Of a stretch of DNA of 64,000 nucleotides, positions 51,515 through 60,232 are shown piece by piece. Source of the DNA: Phycisphaerae bacterium (GTDB lineage Bacteria; Planctomycetota; Phycisphaerae; UBA1845; PWPN01); contig JAGNEZ010000021.1 of NCBI GenBank assembly GCA_018003015.1, positions 28,331-92,330 on the forward strand. The letters run 5' to 3'. Numbering within the stretch: the first letter of the stretch is position 1; every line of letters starts with the position of its first letter. Under the pieces are notes generated by a model. That model made no database searches, was not told where the DNA came from, and saw only the letters and a program-made list of their open reading frames with translations. Position numbers and translations under genes: made by a program.

Positions 51515-52969
51515 TTGGGATTCGGCCGGTACGATTCATGGTCCTTGGGCCGCAAGCTGGGCTTCACGGCTTGGATCTATGTGGCCTCGATCCTGGTCAA
51601 TCTCGGGATCTCCTCCGCTTGTCTTCTGCTGTTTTTCAAGCCGGCATTTCGAGATACGGAAGGCCTTTTCGCCCAGCAGCAGCAGGTCGAGGAGTTGCGT
51701 GCTGATGTTCGCAGACATCGCCTTGCCGGTGACCGAGAGCCGAGCGACCCAACTGTCTCTCTCGATCGTGAGGCGGCGACACAGAAGATTTCCAGGACCA
51801 TTTTGAGCTTGGACGGCTCGTCCCTTGCCCAATCCCTAGGCCCGCGCTGGGAGCCAATCCGTCACCTGGTCACGCAGCACATCGCGGCAGCGTCCCAGAC
51901 CGGGGGGCAGCCAGACGTAAGCCGATCGGAACGGTTCTTGACCTCACTCGACCAACTCCTGTCGGACGAGATCCACACACTGGGAACCCGTCGCCAACAG
52001 AGCATCTACAAGGCGACCGAAGCCCAGAGCCGAATCCTGCAGGTTCTGGTTGTGAACACCTGTATTGGAGCGTTTCTTTGTGTTATTGGGCTCTGGTTCG
52101 TTCGGAGGTGGGTGATTCAGCCGGTTGGAGTACTCAAACAGGCGATCGCCCGGGTCCGACAAGGCGATTTCAGTCCTCAGGTCAGTCTCCCCCGGAACGA
52201 TGAACTGGGCAAGCTGGGGAGTCAGATCAGTCAAATGGCGGCTCAGATCGGTCGCCTTCAGGATCGGCTTGTGGATCGGGAGCGGCAGGCCGCGGCTAGC
52301 GAGATGGTGGCCCATCTCGAGGAACATATGCGGGCACCGCTTTCCGAGATACGCGCTCTGTCCGCCACAGGCGCCGAAAACGAGGTCCGGGATCGCGAGG
52401 TCTTGGAGTGCCAGGAGCGGATCGCCGCGACGGTCACCCAGTTCGAGGCTTGGTTGCGGGACTTGAAGGGCTCGCTTGCACCGGCGAAGAGCGAGCCCCG
52501 TCCGGTCTTGGTCTCCGAGGTGGTCTCGAATGTTCTCACCGCAGTGCGGCCGACCCTGGAACGGCGCAGGGTGCAAGCCGTGGCCGGAATTGACCCTCGG
52601 GTCGGCGAGGTCCGGATCGACCGGCTTCAATTCGAACAGGCAATCGTTGCCCTCGTGACCAACGCCGCGGAGGCCTCCAAGGGTGGCCAAACGGTGCGAA
52701 TTGTCGTGAGACCCTGTCAGATCTCTGATGACAGCTGGGAACTGGAAGTTCAAGACGAAGGGAGCGGCATCCCTCCTGAACTGATGGAGAAGATCTTCCT
52801 TCCCTTCTTCACGACCAAGCGGGACGGCAACGGCATCGGTCTGGGCCTGGTCAAAGCGATCATTGGCCAACACGGTGGTGAATTGCATGTCCATTCGGAG
52901 CGGGGGAAGGGTAGCCGGTTCACCGTTCGCCTTCCTCAACTGACTCGGTTGGTGGGCGCACGCGCGTGA
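51515..52969 (+). CDS. Histidine kinase with intact ATPase domain but altered H-box
   Basis: 484 residues. The TTG start at 51515 has GGGAG 7 bases upstream. Two membrane helices (about 16-42 and 176-197) flank an extracytoplasmic sensor of about 130 residues. HAMP (about 195-250) and a DHp-like helix follow, where the H-box reads HLEEHMRAPLSEI. Aligned on RxPL, the phosphoacceptor position is Glu270 and a histidine sits one place later (His271). The CA domain is complete: LVTNAAEAS (N-box), DEGSGIP (G1), FFTTK (F) and GNGIGLGL (G2). It is divergent from the dockerin-kinase-regulator operon. It may supply phosphate to the other kinase or to the regulator. Confidence 0.88.
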   Translation: MGFGRYDSWSLGRKLGFTAWIYVASILVNLGISSACLLLFFKPAFRDTEGLFAQQQQVEELRADVRRHRLAGDREPSDPTVSLDREAATQKISRTILSLDGSSLAQSLGPRWEPIRHLVTQHIAAASQTGGQPDVSRSERFLTSLDQLLSDEIHTLGTRRQQSIYKATEAQSRILQVLVVNTCIGAFLCVIGLWFVRRWVIQPVGVLKQAIARVRQGDFSPQVSLPRNDELGKLGSQISQMAAQIGRLQDRLVDRERQAAASEMVAHLEEHMRAPLSEIRALSATGAENEVRDREVLECQERIAATVTQFEAWLRDLKGSLAPAKSEPRPVLVSEVVSNVLTAVRPTLERRRVQAVAGIDPRVGEVRIDRLQFEQAIVALVTNAAEASKGGQTVRIVVRPCQISDDSWELEVQDEGSGIPPELMEKIFLPFFTTKRDGNGIGLGLVKAIIGQHGGELHVHSERGKGSRFTVRLPQLTRLVGARA

Positions 52970-53214
52970 CTGAGCGGCTGGCCGGAGCGGTTGTTCTGGC
53001 GGCGGAGGTTTTCGCCACCCGGCCAAACCTCGCCGCCCAAATGCTGCTCTGGCCGGGGGTGTGCGTGACTGCGAAAGTCAGCAACTTCTTCTGGGAACAG
53101 GACTTCTGAACAACCCGTGTGATTATGGGACATGTGGTGCGCCGCGTGCTAGGACACGGGTGATCGGAGGACTAGTGTCCTTAGTCTCTTAGAACCAGGA
53201 GAAGGGGCAACCTG

Positions 53215-53343
53215 GTGGCCAGGTTCAGTGAGACCGCGATCGAGGCCATGGTGTCTCCGCCCAGCGCGGTCCTGACGCTGACCGGGATCATGACGGACGG
53301 GGCCGACTTCGCTGGTTCTGACGTGGTTCGAGTGATTAAATGA
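53215..53343 (+). pseudogene. 3' stump of a secreted-protein gene
   Basis: The frame reads VSPPSAVLTLTGIMTDGADF and then AGSDVVRVIK before TGA. Strand patterns of the type LTVTGxxxDGTPFxGSDTIRVI close many exported planctomycete proteins. An in-frame TAG lies 30-45 bases upstream of the fragment. Nothing else is recognised in 52970-53519. Confidence 0.4.
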
Positions 53344-53519
53344 TCGCATCAACACGTCGCACCCCGGGCGTGGAGCCTCTCCACGGTCGAGAGAGACGGA
53401 ATGATGTCATCGGCAAGGCGGTTGGAGAGTCCGAGCGTCGGCCGCCGGCACCCGGCTTCTGCCGGATCGGCTCCGCCGCGCGCGTGGATCCCGTTCCTGG
53501 GGTCGATGGAGTTCATGCA

Positions 53520-54485
53520 ATGACCAGGCGAACCTGGATGCTACCGGTTGTGGTCTTCCTCTTCCTGACGATGGGCACGTCTCGAGCGTCGTTCCGCCTC
53601 TTCGACGACTTCGAGGATGAGGACATCGCCCCGGTGGGTGGGCAGGACGGCTGGGTGTCCTCAGGAGGCGACAATCAGATCGTCGTCGACCCGGCGGACC
53701 CGATGAACCAGGTACTCTACGTTTCGTCGGCGTCTTCCACGCTCCGCAAGTCGCTGCTGAACGAGGAAGTCGTGATCCCTGATGGGACGGTGCGCATGAT
53801 GTTCATGCGGCTGCGGGTCAGCGACAAACAGACTTTCTCCGTCGGTGTCTCCGGACTGACTAGCCCGACCGAGTTCAGCGATTTTGCGACTGAAATCGGC
53901 ATGGCCAATAGCTCGCACAACCTGGATCTGCGCGTTTGGAACGAGGCGGAAGGCAATTACGAGGTACTGACTCAACTCGAAAGCAACAAATGGTACAACA
54001 TGTGGGTGCTGGTTGATACCTCTAAAAACCACTACAAGATCTGGCTGAACGACGTGCCCGGCGCATCGGCCGCCCCTTCCGACCAACTGGCCGCCCCGGA
54101 TGGAGGCCAGACATTCGGTTTCCGCTCGGGTACTCAGAGCAGCCTCCGCACCTTCTACATCAAGACCGCCGGTGGCAGCAGCGGTCCCAACTCCGGCCCG
54201 ATCTACCTTGACGCCATCTACCTCGAGAACGCGAGCTCCGTCAGCCTCTGGAACCCGACGGCCTGCGGACATATGCTCGACGTTGACGCGGACTGCGACG
54301 TGGACAGGGACGACCTCGTGGCATTTGAGGATTGCGTATCGGGGCCCGCCATCCCGCAGACAGATCCCGGGTGCAGGTGGGCACGACTTGATGAAGACGA
54401 CGATGTGGACCAGTCGGATTTCGGCGTCTTCCAGAGGTGCTACAGCGGAAAGGACATCCCCGCCAGGCCGGATTGTGCTTCTTGA
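53520..54485 (+). CDS. Secreted concanavalin-like protein with dockerin-like repeats
   Basis: 321 residues. The ATG at 53520 has GGAG 8 bases upstream and opens a signal peptide (MTRRTWMLPVVVFLFLTMGT). The N-terminal 230 residues have a jelly-roll pattern (FRLFDDFEDEDIAPVGGQDG, then WYNMWVLVDTSKNHYKIWLN) as in LamG-like or DUF1080-like domains. The end has the calcium pair DVDADCDVDRDDLVAFEDC and DEDDDVDQSDFGVFQRCYSG. The first loop lacks the usual glycine. It is followed after 186 bases by a GH172 gene. Confidence 0.8.
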   Translation: MTRRTWMLPVVVFLFLTMGTSRASFRLFDDFEDEDIAPVGGQDGWVSSGGDNQIVVDPADPMNQVLYVSSASSTLRKSLLNEEVVIPDGTVRMMFMRLRVSDKQTFSVGVSGLTSPTEFSDFATEIGMANSSHNLDLRVWNEAEGNYEVLTQLESNKWYNMWVLVDTSKNHYKIWLNDVPGASAAPSDQLAAPDGGQTFGFRSGTQSSLRTFYIKTAGGSSGPNSGPIYLDAIYLENASSVSLWNPTACGHMLDVDADCDVDRDDLVAFEDCVSGPAIPQTDPGCRWARLDEDDDVDQSDFGVFQRCYSGKDIPARPDCAS

Positions 54486-54544
54486 ACATGTTCGGAAGAC
54501 CTGGTTCATGGATCTCCCTGATCCTGAATGTTACCCTCGTGCCT

Positions 54545-54560
54545 TGGCCCGGTTTCTGCC
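54545..54560 (+). promoter_or_regulatory. Weak sigma-54-like site before the GH172 gene
   Basis: TGGCCCGGTTTCTGCC keeps the GG and GC with 12-base phasing and matches about nine of twelve consensus positions. It lies 112 bases before the ATG at 54672. Confidence 0.3.
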
Positions 54561-54671
54561 GCACCCCGTGCCATCGGTCCGGTACCCGAACCCGGTCCGC
54601 CCGAGCCACAGGTTGTCGTGATGAGGGCCGGGCTCAGAGAGGGCATTTCGTCAGGGAATAGAGGCTGACAC

Positions 54672-56618
54672 ATGCGTCCGTGCAGACTTCCCTGTCGGAT
54701 TCTGGTGATGGCTCTTTTTGTCCCGTTGCTCCGTACCCAGGTGGCGGTTGGCGAGGTCCGGCTCAGCTATAGCGAGCTGCTCAGCTTCCTGACTGATCTA
54801 AACCGCCTGCCGGTCATCGAGCCGGGCGTGTATTGTCGGCAGTTCAGCAGCTACGACCGTAGAAGCCGCCTCGACGAAGCTACAGGCAAGTACATTGACT
54901 GGGAAGCCAATGGCGATTCCGGGCAGTACATCCGCGTCGACCCTGACACACAGGAAGGCGTGATGGCGGATATGGAGGGTCCGGGATGTATTGTCCGCAT
55001 TTGGTCCGCCAATCCTCAGGGCGTGATCCGTTTCTACCTGGATGGGGACACCAAGCCGACCTACGAATGGGATTTCGTTGCCCTGTTTCGGGGTGAGATG
55101 TGGCCGTTCATCAGGCCCCTGGTCTGGTGCCGCGACCCGAAGAACACCTACTCGGCGGCTGACTGCTATCTGCCGATCCCGTTCGCCAAGAGCTGCAAAG
55201 TCACCAGCGTGATCATCGGCAAGGACGGCAAATCGCAGACGCCGAGGCTCTTCTACCACATTGACTACCGGACGTTCCCGAAGGGCTGGCAGGTGGACAC
55301 TTTCAAGCTGCCGCTGACCAGCGAGCAGCAACAGGCAGTGAGCCAAACCGCCGCGAAGTGGGCTGGTGGGCGAGAAGAGCGCTACAAGGTCAGGGAAGTC
55401 ACAGTCGAACCCGGCGAGACGCTCACGGTTGAGGAGATCAAGGGGCCGGCGGTTATCGTCGAGTTCCGGGCCAAGTTGATGTCCTCTGAGAAATGGGCGA
55501 TGCGGAAGGTGTTGCTGAAGGCCTACTGGGACGGGGCGGAGGTGCCGTCCATCAACTGCCCGATCGGCGATTTTTTTGGCGAACCCAAGGACGTGCCCTA
55601 TCGATCGTATCCCATGGAGATTTCGGACCAGCTCAACGCGTGCTTCTTTCCCATGCCGTTTCATAAGTCCGCGAAGATCCTCCTGATTAACGAAGGCAGA
55701 ATGCCGGCGAAGGTCAAGGTCTCGGTCGGTCACTTGAGCAAGGAAGTCCCTGAGAACTGGGGCCTCTTTCATGCCAAGTATCGCCAGCAGAAAGCCTCAA
55801 CAACGTTCGACTACTCGTTCATCGAAGCCACCGGTGCCGGCAAGTTCGTCGGCGTCTGCCTGTTTCCGGACAACATCCATGGCGGATGGTGGGGCGAGGG
55901 CGATGAGAAGGTGTGGGTGGATGGCGAGAAGTTCCCCTCCTGGTTCGGTACCGGCTCCGAGGACTACTTCGGTGACGCCGGGAGCATCCGGCACTTCACC
56001 AACCCTTTGCATGGACATCCCCAGAAGGTCCGCGAGCGGATGCAGGGCTGCTACCGCTGGCACATGGCGGACAACATTCCCTTCTATAGGTCGTTCAGGA
56101 TGACCATGGAGGACTATGCTGCCCTGCCGCTCGAAAAGGTCAAGAACGACTACTACTCCGTAGCCTATTGGTATCAGCTACCTGGTGGAAGCGATACCTT
56201 CGAGGACACGCCGGTGAGCGAACGGATTCCCCGCGTCCACGTTCAGCGGGGTGCGATCGAGGCTGAGAACTGTGTGGCGAAGGGCGGCTTGCCTCCCGGC
56301 ATGACATGGGTCGACGACGAGGACCTTCCCCAGGAACTCTCCGCAGGTCGTGGGGTCAAGCTGGTTGGAGGAGTTGGAAGTAGCTTCACCTTCGCGGTAC
56401 CGTCGAATTGGAGTGATCGGTACGTTCCGAGGCTGGGGGCAGCCCCTGGTGTGAAGGGATCCAGCTACGAATTGTTGGTCAACGGTCAGAAGCTGGACAA
56501 GTACGCCCACATGGCCGAAGGGCCCAACTCAATCGGTGTTCGGTTCACCGGGGCACCCGTGGAGGGCGACCGCTGCGAGTTGATCGTCGACTACTTCCAG
56601 CTGAATCGGCCTGATTGA
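54672..56618 (+). CDS. Exported GH172 (DUF2961) family protein
   Basis: 648 residues with a signal peptide (about 1-27). The DUF2961 core is recognised by RQFSSYDRRSRLDEATGKYI, GPGCIVRIWSANPQGVIRFY, DCYLPIPFAKSCKV, GTGSEDYFGDAGS and GCYRWHMADNIPFYRSFRMT. GH172 includes alpha-D-arabinofuranosidases and difructose-anhydride enzymes. The acidic residues of SEDYFG fit the catalytic region. A C-terminal beta domain (about 525-648) may bind carbohydrate. It probably works in the envelope on fructose- or arabinose-containing glycans; activity is not shown by sequence alone. Confidence 0.88.
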   Translation: MRPCRLPCRILVMALFVPLLRTQVAVGEVRLSYSELLSFLTDLNRLPVIEPGVYCRQFSSYDRRSRLDEATGKYIDWEANGDSGQYIRVDPDTQEGVMADMEGPGCIVRIWSANPQGVIRFYLDGDTKPTYEWDFVALFRGEMWPFIRPLVWCRDPKNTYSAADCYLPIPFAKSCKVTSVIIGKDGKSQTPRLFYHIDYRTFPKGWQVDTFKLPLTSEQQQAVSQTAAKWAGGREERYKVREVTVEPGETLTVEEIKGPAVIVEFRAKLMSSEKWAMRKVLLKAYWDGAEVPSINCPIGDFFGEPKDVPYRSYPMEISDQLNACFFPMPFHKSAKILLINEGRMPAKVKVSVGHLSKEVPENWGLFHAKYRQQKASTTFDYSFIEATGAGKFVGVCLFPDNIHGGWWGEGDEKVWVDGEKFPSWFGTGSEDYFGDAGSIRHFTNPLHGHPQKVRERMQGCYRWHMADNIPFYRSFRMTMEDYAALPLEKVKNDYYSVAYWYQLPGGSDTFEDTPVSERIPRVHVQRGAIEAENCVAKGGLPPGMTWVDDEDLPQELSAGRGVKLVGGVGSSFTFAVPSNWSDRYVPRLGAAPGVKGSSYELLVNGQKLDKYAHMAEGPNSIGVRFTGAPVEGDRCELIVDYFQLNRPD

Positions 56619-56882
56619 CTTGTGCGAACGCGCGCCGATCAGGTGATTGGCCGCCAAACCGGCGGCAGCGTTCGTAGCTGTGTCTCGAGACGAGCACGCA
56701 GGAGGTCAGGGCCCACTACCTTCAGGTGACCCGGGCGCACTTTGAAAAAGCGGCACAGAATCCGGCACAGCAACCACAAGTCATGACTCGCAAAGAGCCG
56801 CAGTCTGAGAGTGACGGGAAACCGCAAGTCGAGTCTTTGCGGTTAGTTGCGGACAAGTGCGGGATAGTTCTAAATACTTCAT

Positions 56883-56955
56883 TGACCCCAGCGGGATTCG
56901 AACCCGCGTTATCGGCGTGAAAAGCCGGTGTCCTAGGCCTCTAGACGATGGGGCC
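56883..56955 (-). tRNA. tRNA-Glu (anticodon TTC)
   Basis: The 73-base minus-strand sequence starts GGCCCCATCGTCTAGAGGCC and ends with GGTTCGAATCCCGCTGGGGTCA. The acceptor stem GGCCCCA/TGGGGTC pairs fully with one G-T wobble. The T arm has GGTTCGAATCC, and the anticodon loop is TTTTCAC with TTC. CCA is not encoded. The flanks 56619-56882 and 56956-57296 contain no recognisable gene. Confidence 0.95.
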
Positions 56956-57296
56956 GCCGGTCTCGCGGACTTGGCCGCAAAACTGTACAGATTAGTGAGT
57001 ATATGGGCTATGGGCGGTCTGATCAACTTGGATGACGGATCCGGCGCGGGGGCGCGGGGGCGGGGATGTGGGGGTGCAAAGGGGCGTTGGCAACGCCTCG
57101 TGGCTCGGGGTGCGGGCGGCACGGGCCTGAGGAGACGGCGTCGTTCCTGTCCGGCCTGCCGACCAGGAGGTTGGCAAGGAACGCAGGGATCGGCGGGCTT
57201 CCCGGGTGGCACCGGTTGGACCAAGAGCCAGGGGGCTCGAGTACAAGGGGGCGGCGTTTGGCTATGCTCCCCGGAGCCCTGCGGGCTCGCCGGTTC

Positions 57297-58238
57297 TCAT
57301 TCTGCCTCGGGGATGAAATTGACCAGGTCGTCGAAGAACCGGTCGGGCCGGATCTCGAACTCAAGGGTATGATGGGCCTCTGGGTACTCGATGATCTCAC
57401 GCCGCGACCAAGGCAGCTCGCGTACGAACTCCTTGGTTCGCGCATTGTGGATGATCCGATCCTGACCGCCCAGGAAGACTCGCAAGGGGCAGCCGCCGCA
57501 GGTCACGCCTTCGGCGTGGGATCCTGCTCTTTGCGGGCCGGTGTCTTGGCGTTTTGATGTCTCGGCGGCTTCTTCGGGAAATCCGTTGCGGCCACCGGTC
57601 GCCGGTCGCTGGCCTTGTCGGGCGTATCGATCCAGCTTTCGCGAGGCGAGCAGAAACGCCGCGGTTACTGTCCGGAGTGCCAGAGGGTCGTTGCGGATGA
57701 AGGCTTGCCTGGCCGGATTGGCGGTGAACAATTCCGGATCGTTGAGCGGAATGTCAAACGCGGCGTGGCGGTTGGTGATGGCCGACCAGCCGACGCGGAT
57801 CTTCTGAGCGAGTGGAATGTCAACCTTGGGGAACAGGCCGGGCGCGATCAGAGCGAGGCTTGCGACCCTGGCGGGCAGGTACCGGTGCAGCGCGAGGGCG
57901 AGCTTGCCGCCCCAACTGACCCCGACCAGATGGAACCGGCTCAAGCGGGTCCGGATGTGCAGTTCATCCATGCCCTCGGCGGCATCGCGGAGCAGTCGCC
58001 AGGCGGAAGGCGTGTGTCCGCGCTCGATCTCGTTCCGCCCGCTTCCGCGGCGATCGGGAAGCAGCACCGCATAGCCCGCCTCGGCCAGCCGCTGGGCCGA
58101 GGTCTCGAACCACAATCCGTGCGACTGAATCCCATGCAGATAGAGAACGGCGCCGCGTGTTTCCCGAGGATGCCACAGCCGGGCATGGGCTTCGTAGAAA
58201 TCCGCATACCGGATTCGAATCGACTCCATCTCGACCAT
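57297..58238 (-). CDS. Alpha/beta hydrolase, lysophospholipase-like
   Basis: 313 residues, cytosolic. The oxyanion segment is LYLHGIQSHGLWFETSAQRL, the nucleophile elbow is GVSWGG (Ser), the acid is in FLGGQDRII (Asp) and the base is in YPEAHHTLEFE (His). DRRGSGRNEIERGH is typical of the monoacylglycerol lipase group. A Gln/Gly/Arg-rich insertion of about 45 residues (about 215-260) separates the lid from the last strands and looks unstructured. The ATG at 58238 is used because MVEMESIRIRYADFYEAH starts the fold; the frame open to 58421 is not protein-like. No ribosome binding site is clear. Confidence 0.85.
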   Translation of the reverse strand: MVEMESIRIRYADFYEAHARLWHPRETRGAVLYLHGIQSHGLWFETSAQRLAEAGYAVLLPDRRGSGRNEIERGHTPSAWRLLRDAAEGMDELHIRTRLSRFHLVGVSWGGKLALALHRYLPARVASLALIAPGLFPKVDIPLAQKIRVGWSAITNRHAAFDIPLNDPELFTANPARQAFIRNDPLALRTVTAAFLLASRKLDRYARQGQRPATGGRNGFPEEAAETSKRQDTGPQRAGSHAEGVTCGGCPLRVFLGGQDRIIHNARTKEFVRELPWSRREIIEYPEAHHTLEFEIRPDRFFDDLVNFIPEAE

Positions 58239-58437
58239 GGCGGCATGGTAGGGCAAAAGGCCGGAAGCTGAAACGGGGGGCTGCAAGATGGATGGAGGCC
58301 ACGAGGGGGCGGTCGGTCGAGACACGATGCTCGGGCATTGGGCGTTCTGGTGGGCGGGTGAGTCCTCCCCCCCGGCGCGGGGCTCACGGCTCGTGGTCTG
58401 CCGGGCACGCGTTTTACGCATTCGGGGCGTTTTTTTG

Positions 58438-58468
58438 TTGCGTAATTCGGTGTCAGGGTTAATATAAT
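58438..58468 (+). promoter_or_regulatory. Possible promoter far upstream of the prepilin-like gene
   Basis: TTGCGT (58438-58443) and a perfect TATAAT (58463-58468) are 19 bases apart on the plus strand. The next plausible start is at 58941, so any transcript would have a leader of about 470 bases. Confidence 0.4.
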
Positions 58469-58940
58469 ACGTCAGAGTGATAGGACCCCCGGTGGCGGGT
58501 GTATGGTGTGGCCCAAGGGGGCATGTCGGCTGGGCCGAAGCCTGCGGGGCGGCTCGCGGAAAGCGGCGTCCTTGCGGCCTGGGTCGATGGCGAACCCGCG
58601 GAAGGGTCTTATGGTCTTGGAGACGGGAAGCCGATGACGTAATTCTTTTCGGCTTCGTGACTTGTGATACATTACAGGGCCTAGGGCCGCCTTGGGGCGG
58701 CGTTGTGAGGGACGACTGGCGGCAGGGAGGCGCCCCGAGTGGTTCCCGGCTGTGTCTTTGGGCTCGCTGCGGCGGGCGTCGGGAGGCACGAAGGCGGGTC
58801 GGTTTTCAGGCTGCTGCAGAATAGGGCAAAGGCCCCCATGCAAGAAAGTAACCGGATTGGCACCCTCTGGTGTTCCGATCCTTACTTGTGGTATAGTGGA
58901 CTTAAGCGGAATGGACCCAGCCAAATCGGGAGAAGGTGCA
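58469..58940 (+). other. Long GC-rich leader region, no gene recognised
   Basis: No convincing reading frame. Several short inverted repeats (for example GCCGCC and GGCGGC near 58690) make a structured leader RNA possible. I checked for features of RNase P RNA, SRP RNA, tmRNA and common riboswitches and saw none. Confidence 0.35.
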
Positions 58941-59987
58941 ATGACTCTGTGGACTACGTGTAGGATGACGCAAGGACCACTTAGGGTGAGGATTGGTCAA
59001 CGATCGAAGGGCTTCACGCTGATTGAGGTGTTGGTGGTCGTGGCGATCATCGCGCTGCTGCTGTCGGTGCTCCTGCCATCTCTCTCGCAGGCTCGCGAGC
59101 AGGCCAAGCGCGTGGTGTGTCTGACCAACATGTCGAACATGCCCAAGGCGACATTGACTTTCGCCACCGAGCACCGGGGCTTCGCCCAGCTCATCGGCAC
59201 CTACCAGGAATGGCCGGTCGTCGATGCGAACTACACCAAGTACGAATACCAGAACGGCTTCTTCAACCACGGCATGATTGCGGGTACGACGAACTGGCTG
59301 AAGCCTTGGCCGATCGCTTACGCCAAACAGCTGGGTCTCTCTGGATACAAGCGGGCTGAGCAGTATTTTGAGGAGGCGGCCCAGGGCAGCAAGGAAGCCT
59401 CTTACTACTACAAGAAGTTCGGTCGGGTGGAGGTGCTCGTGTGCCCTTCAGACAAGGACCCGGTCAACAACGTCTGGTCTCCGACGGGTGGCTCTGTCGT
59501 CGGTGCCGTTTCCTACGCGGCCAATGAGGACGTGTTCGGGATCTCGGATCCGACGACGAACCCAAGAGAGGGGCAGCCCTGGTCGGAGGATCCGAAGACC
59601 CACGTGGGGCGGAGCGGCGACGAGACGCCGACCCGTGCCAAGCGGCTGGAAGGGGACATGGGCAAGATCGTCCGTCCCAGTGAGGTTGTGTTGTACTGTG
59701 ATGGCGGCAATGAAGACGCCTCCAACGAGCCCGCGCTGTTGATTACCAACAGCGGTTCGATGAATGGGCCGTACCTCGAGAACTACGAGTGGGTGTGGGG
59801 TCGCCTGCCGCACTACCGGCACAGTCCCAAGGGCGGGCTCGCGGTGGCGTTCGCGGACGGCTCCGGCAAGTACGTTCAGCCGATCGAGTGGAAGAAGAGA
59901 GGCAACGTGCCGTACGTGAAGCGGTATGCTCCTCGCGTTCGTGTCTCGCCTTATCCGGTGGGCATCCTGACGAAGGAGCAGCCGTGA
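58941..59987 (+). CDS. Prepilin-like H-X9-DG protein (DUF1559 type)
   Basis: 348 residues from the ATG at 58941, preceded by GGAGAAGG. The prepilin leader is RSKGFTLIEVLVVVAIIALL, with the cleavage site after Gly and Glu at mature position 5. It is followed by LLPSLSQAREQAKRVVCLTNMSN, the standard planctomycete/lentisphaera pattern. The C-terminal H-X9-DG motif is complete: HSPKGGLAVAFADG. The central region (YYKKFGRVEVLVCPSDKDPV) carries the usual VxxCPSD sequence. An open frame extends upstream to 58692 but is not protein-like. The gene ends at a strong terminator 80 bases on. These abundant envelope pseudopilins have no agreed role. Confidence 0.92.
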   Translation: MTLWTTCRMTQGPLRVRIGQRSKGFTLIEVLVVVAIIALLLSVLLPSLSQAREQAKRVVCLTNMSNMPKATLTFATEHRGFAQLIGTYQEWPVVDANYTKYEYQNGFFNHGMIAGTTNWLKPWPIAYAKQLGLSGYKRAEQYFEEAAQGSKEASYYYKKFGRVEVLVCPSDKDPVNNVWSPTGGSVVGAVSYAANEDVFGISDPTTNPREGQPWSEDPKTHVGRSGDETPTRAKRLEGDMGKIVRPSEVVLYCDGGNEDASNEPALLITNSGSMNGPYLENYEWVWGRLPHYRHSPKGGLAVAFADGSGKYVQPIEWKKRGNVPYVKRYAPRVRVSPYPVGILTKEQP

Positions 59988-60052
59988 GGCGGTGGTTGGT
60001 GGCGATGCTGGCCCTCGCCTCTGCCGTTCTGGGGTGGGGTCCGGGCAAGTGA
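59984..60052 (+). CDS. Possible 22-residue signal-peptide-like micro-ORF
   Basis: A GTG overlaps the preceding TGA (GTGA). AAGGAG lies 5 bases upstream. The peptide MRRWLVAMLALASAVLGWGP ends in GK after a classic signal-helix sequence. It could be a tiny exported peptide or the stump of a longer gene cut by the stop. Confidence 0.3.
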   Translation: MRRWLVAMLALASAVLGWGPGK

Positions 60053-60067
60053 GTCGAGAGAATACCG

Positions 60068-60096
60068 AGCCCCGGAGTGTTGCCGGGGCTTTTTTT
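60068..60096 (+). terminator. Rho-independent terminator after the prepilin-like gene
   Basis: The perfect 8-base stem AGCCCCGG / CCGGGGCT with a 7-base loop is followed by a run of seven T residues. Confidence 0.9.
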
Positions 60097-60232
60097 GCGC
60101 CAAAGGCGGGTTGCCGATAGGGGCCGCCACTGCCGGCTTGGTCTGGGTCAGGAGAAGGAAGGCACGAGGCGAGTCCCGGGATAGGCTTGCCTTGGCTCCT
60201 TCGCGGGAGCTTCCGGACGGCGGTTGGGCCGG

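Noticed and set aside
54545..54560. Strong sigma-54 promoter for the GH172 gene
   Set aside because: Only nine of twelve positions match; kept as a low-confidence site, not as a finding.
58692..58940. 83-codon upstream extension of the prepilin-like gene
   Set aside because: It does not read like protein and would bury the prepilin leader, which must be near the N terminus.
58469..58940. Known structured RNA (RNase P, SRP, tmRNA, c-di-GMP or cobalamin riboswitch)
   Set aside because: None of the conserved cores of these RNAs is present.
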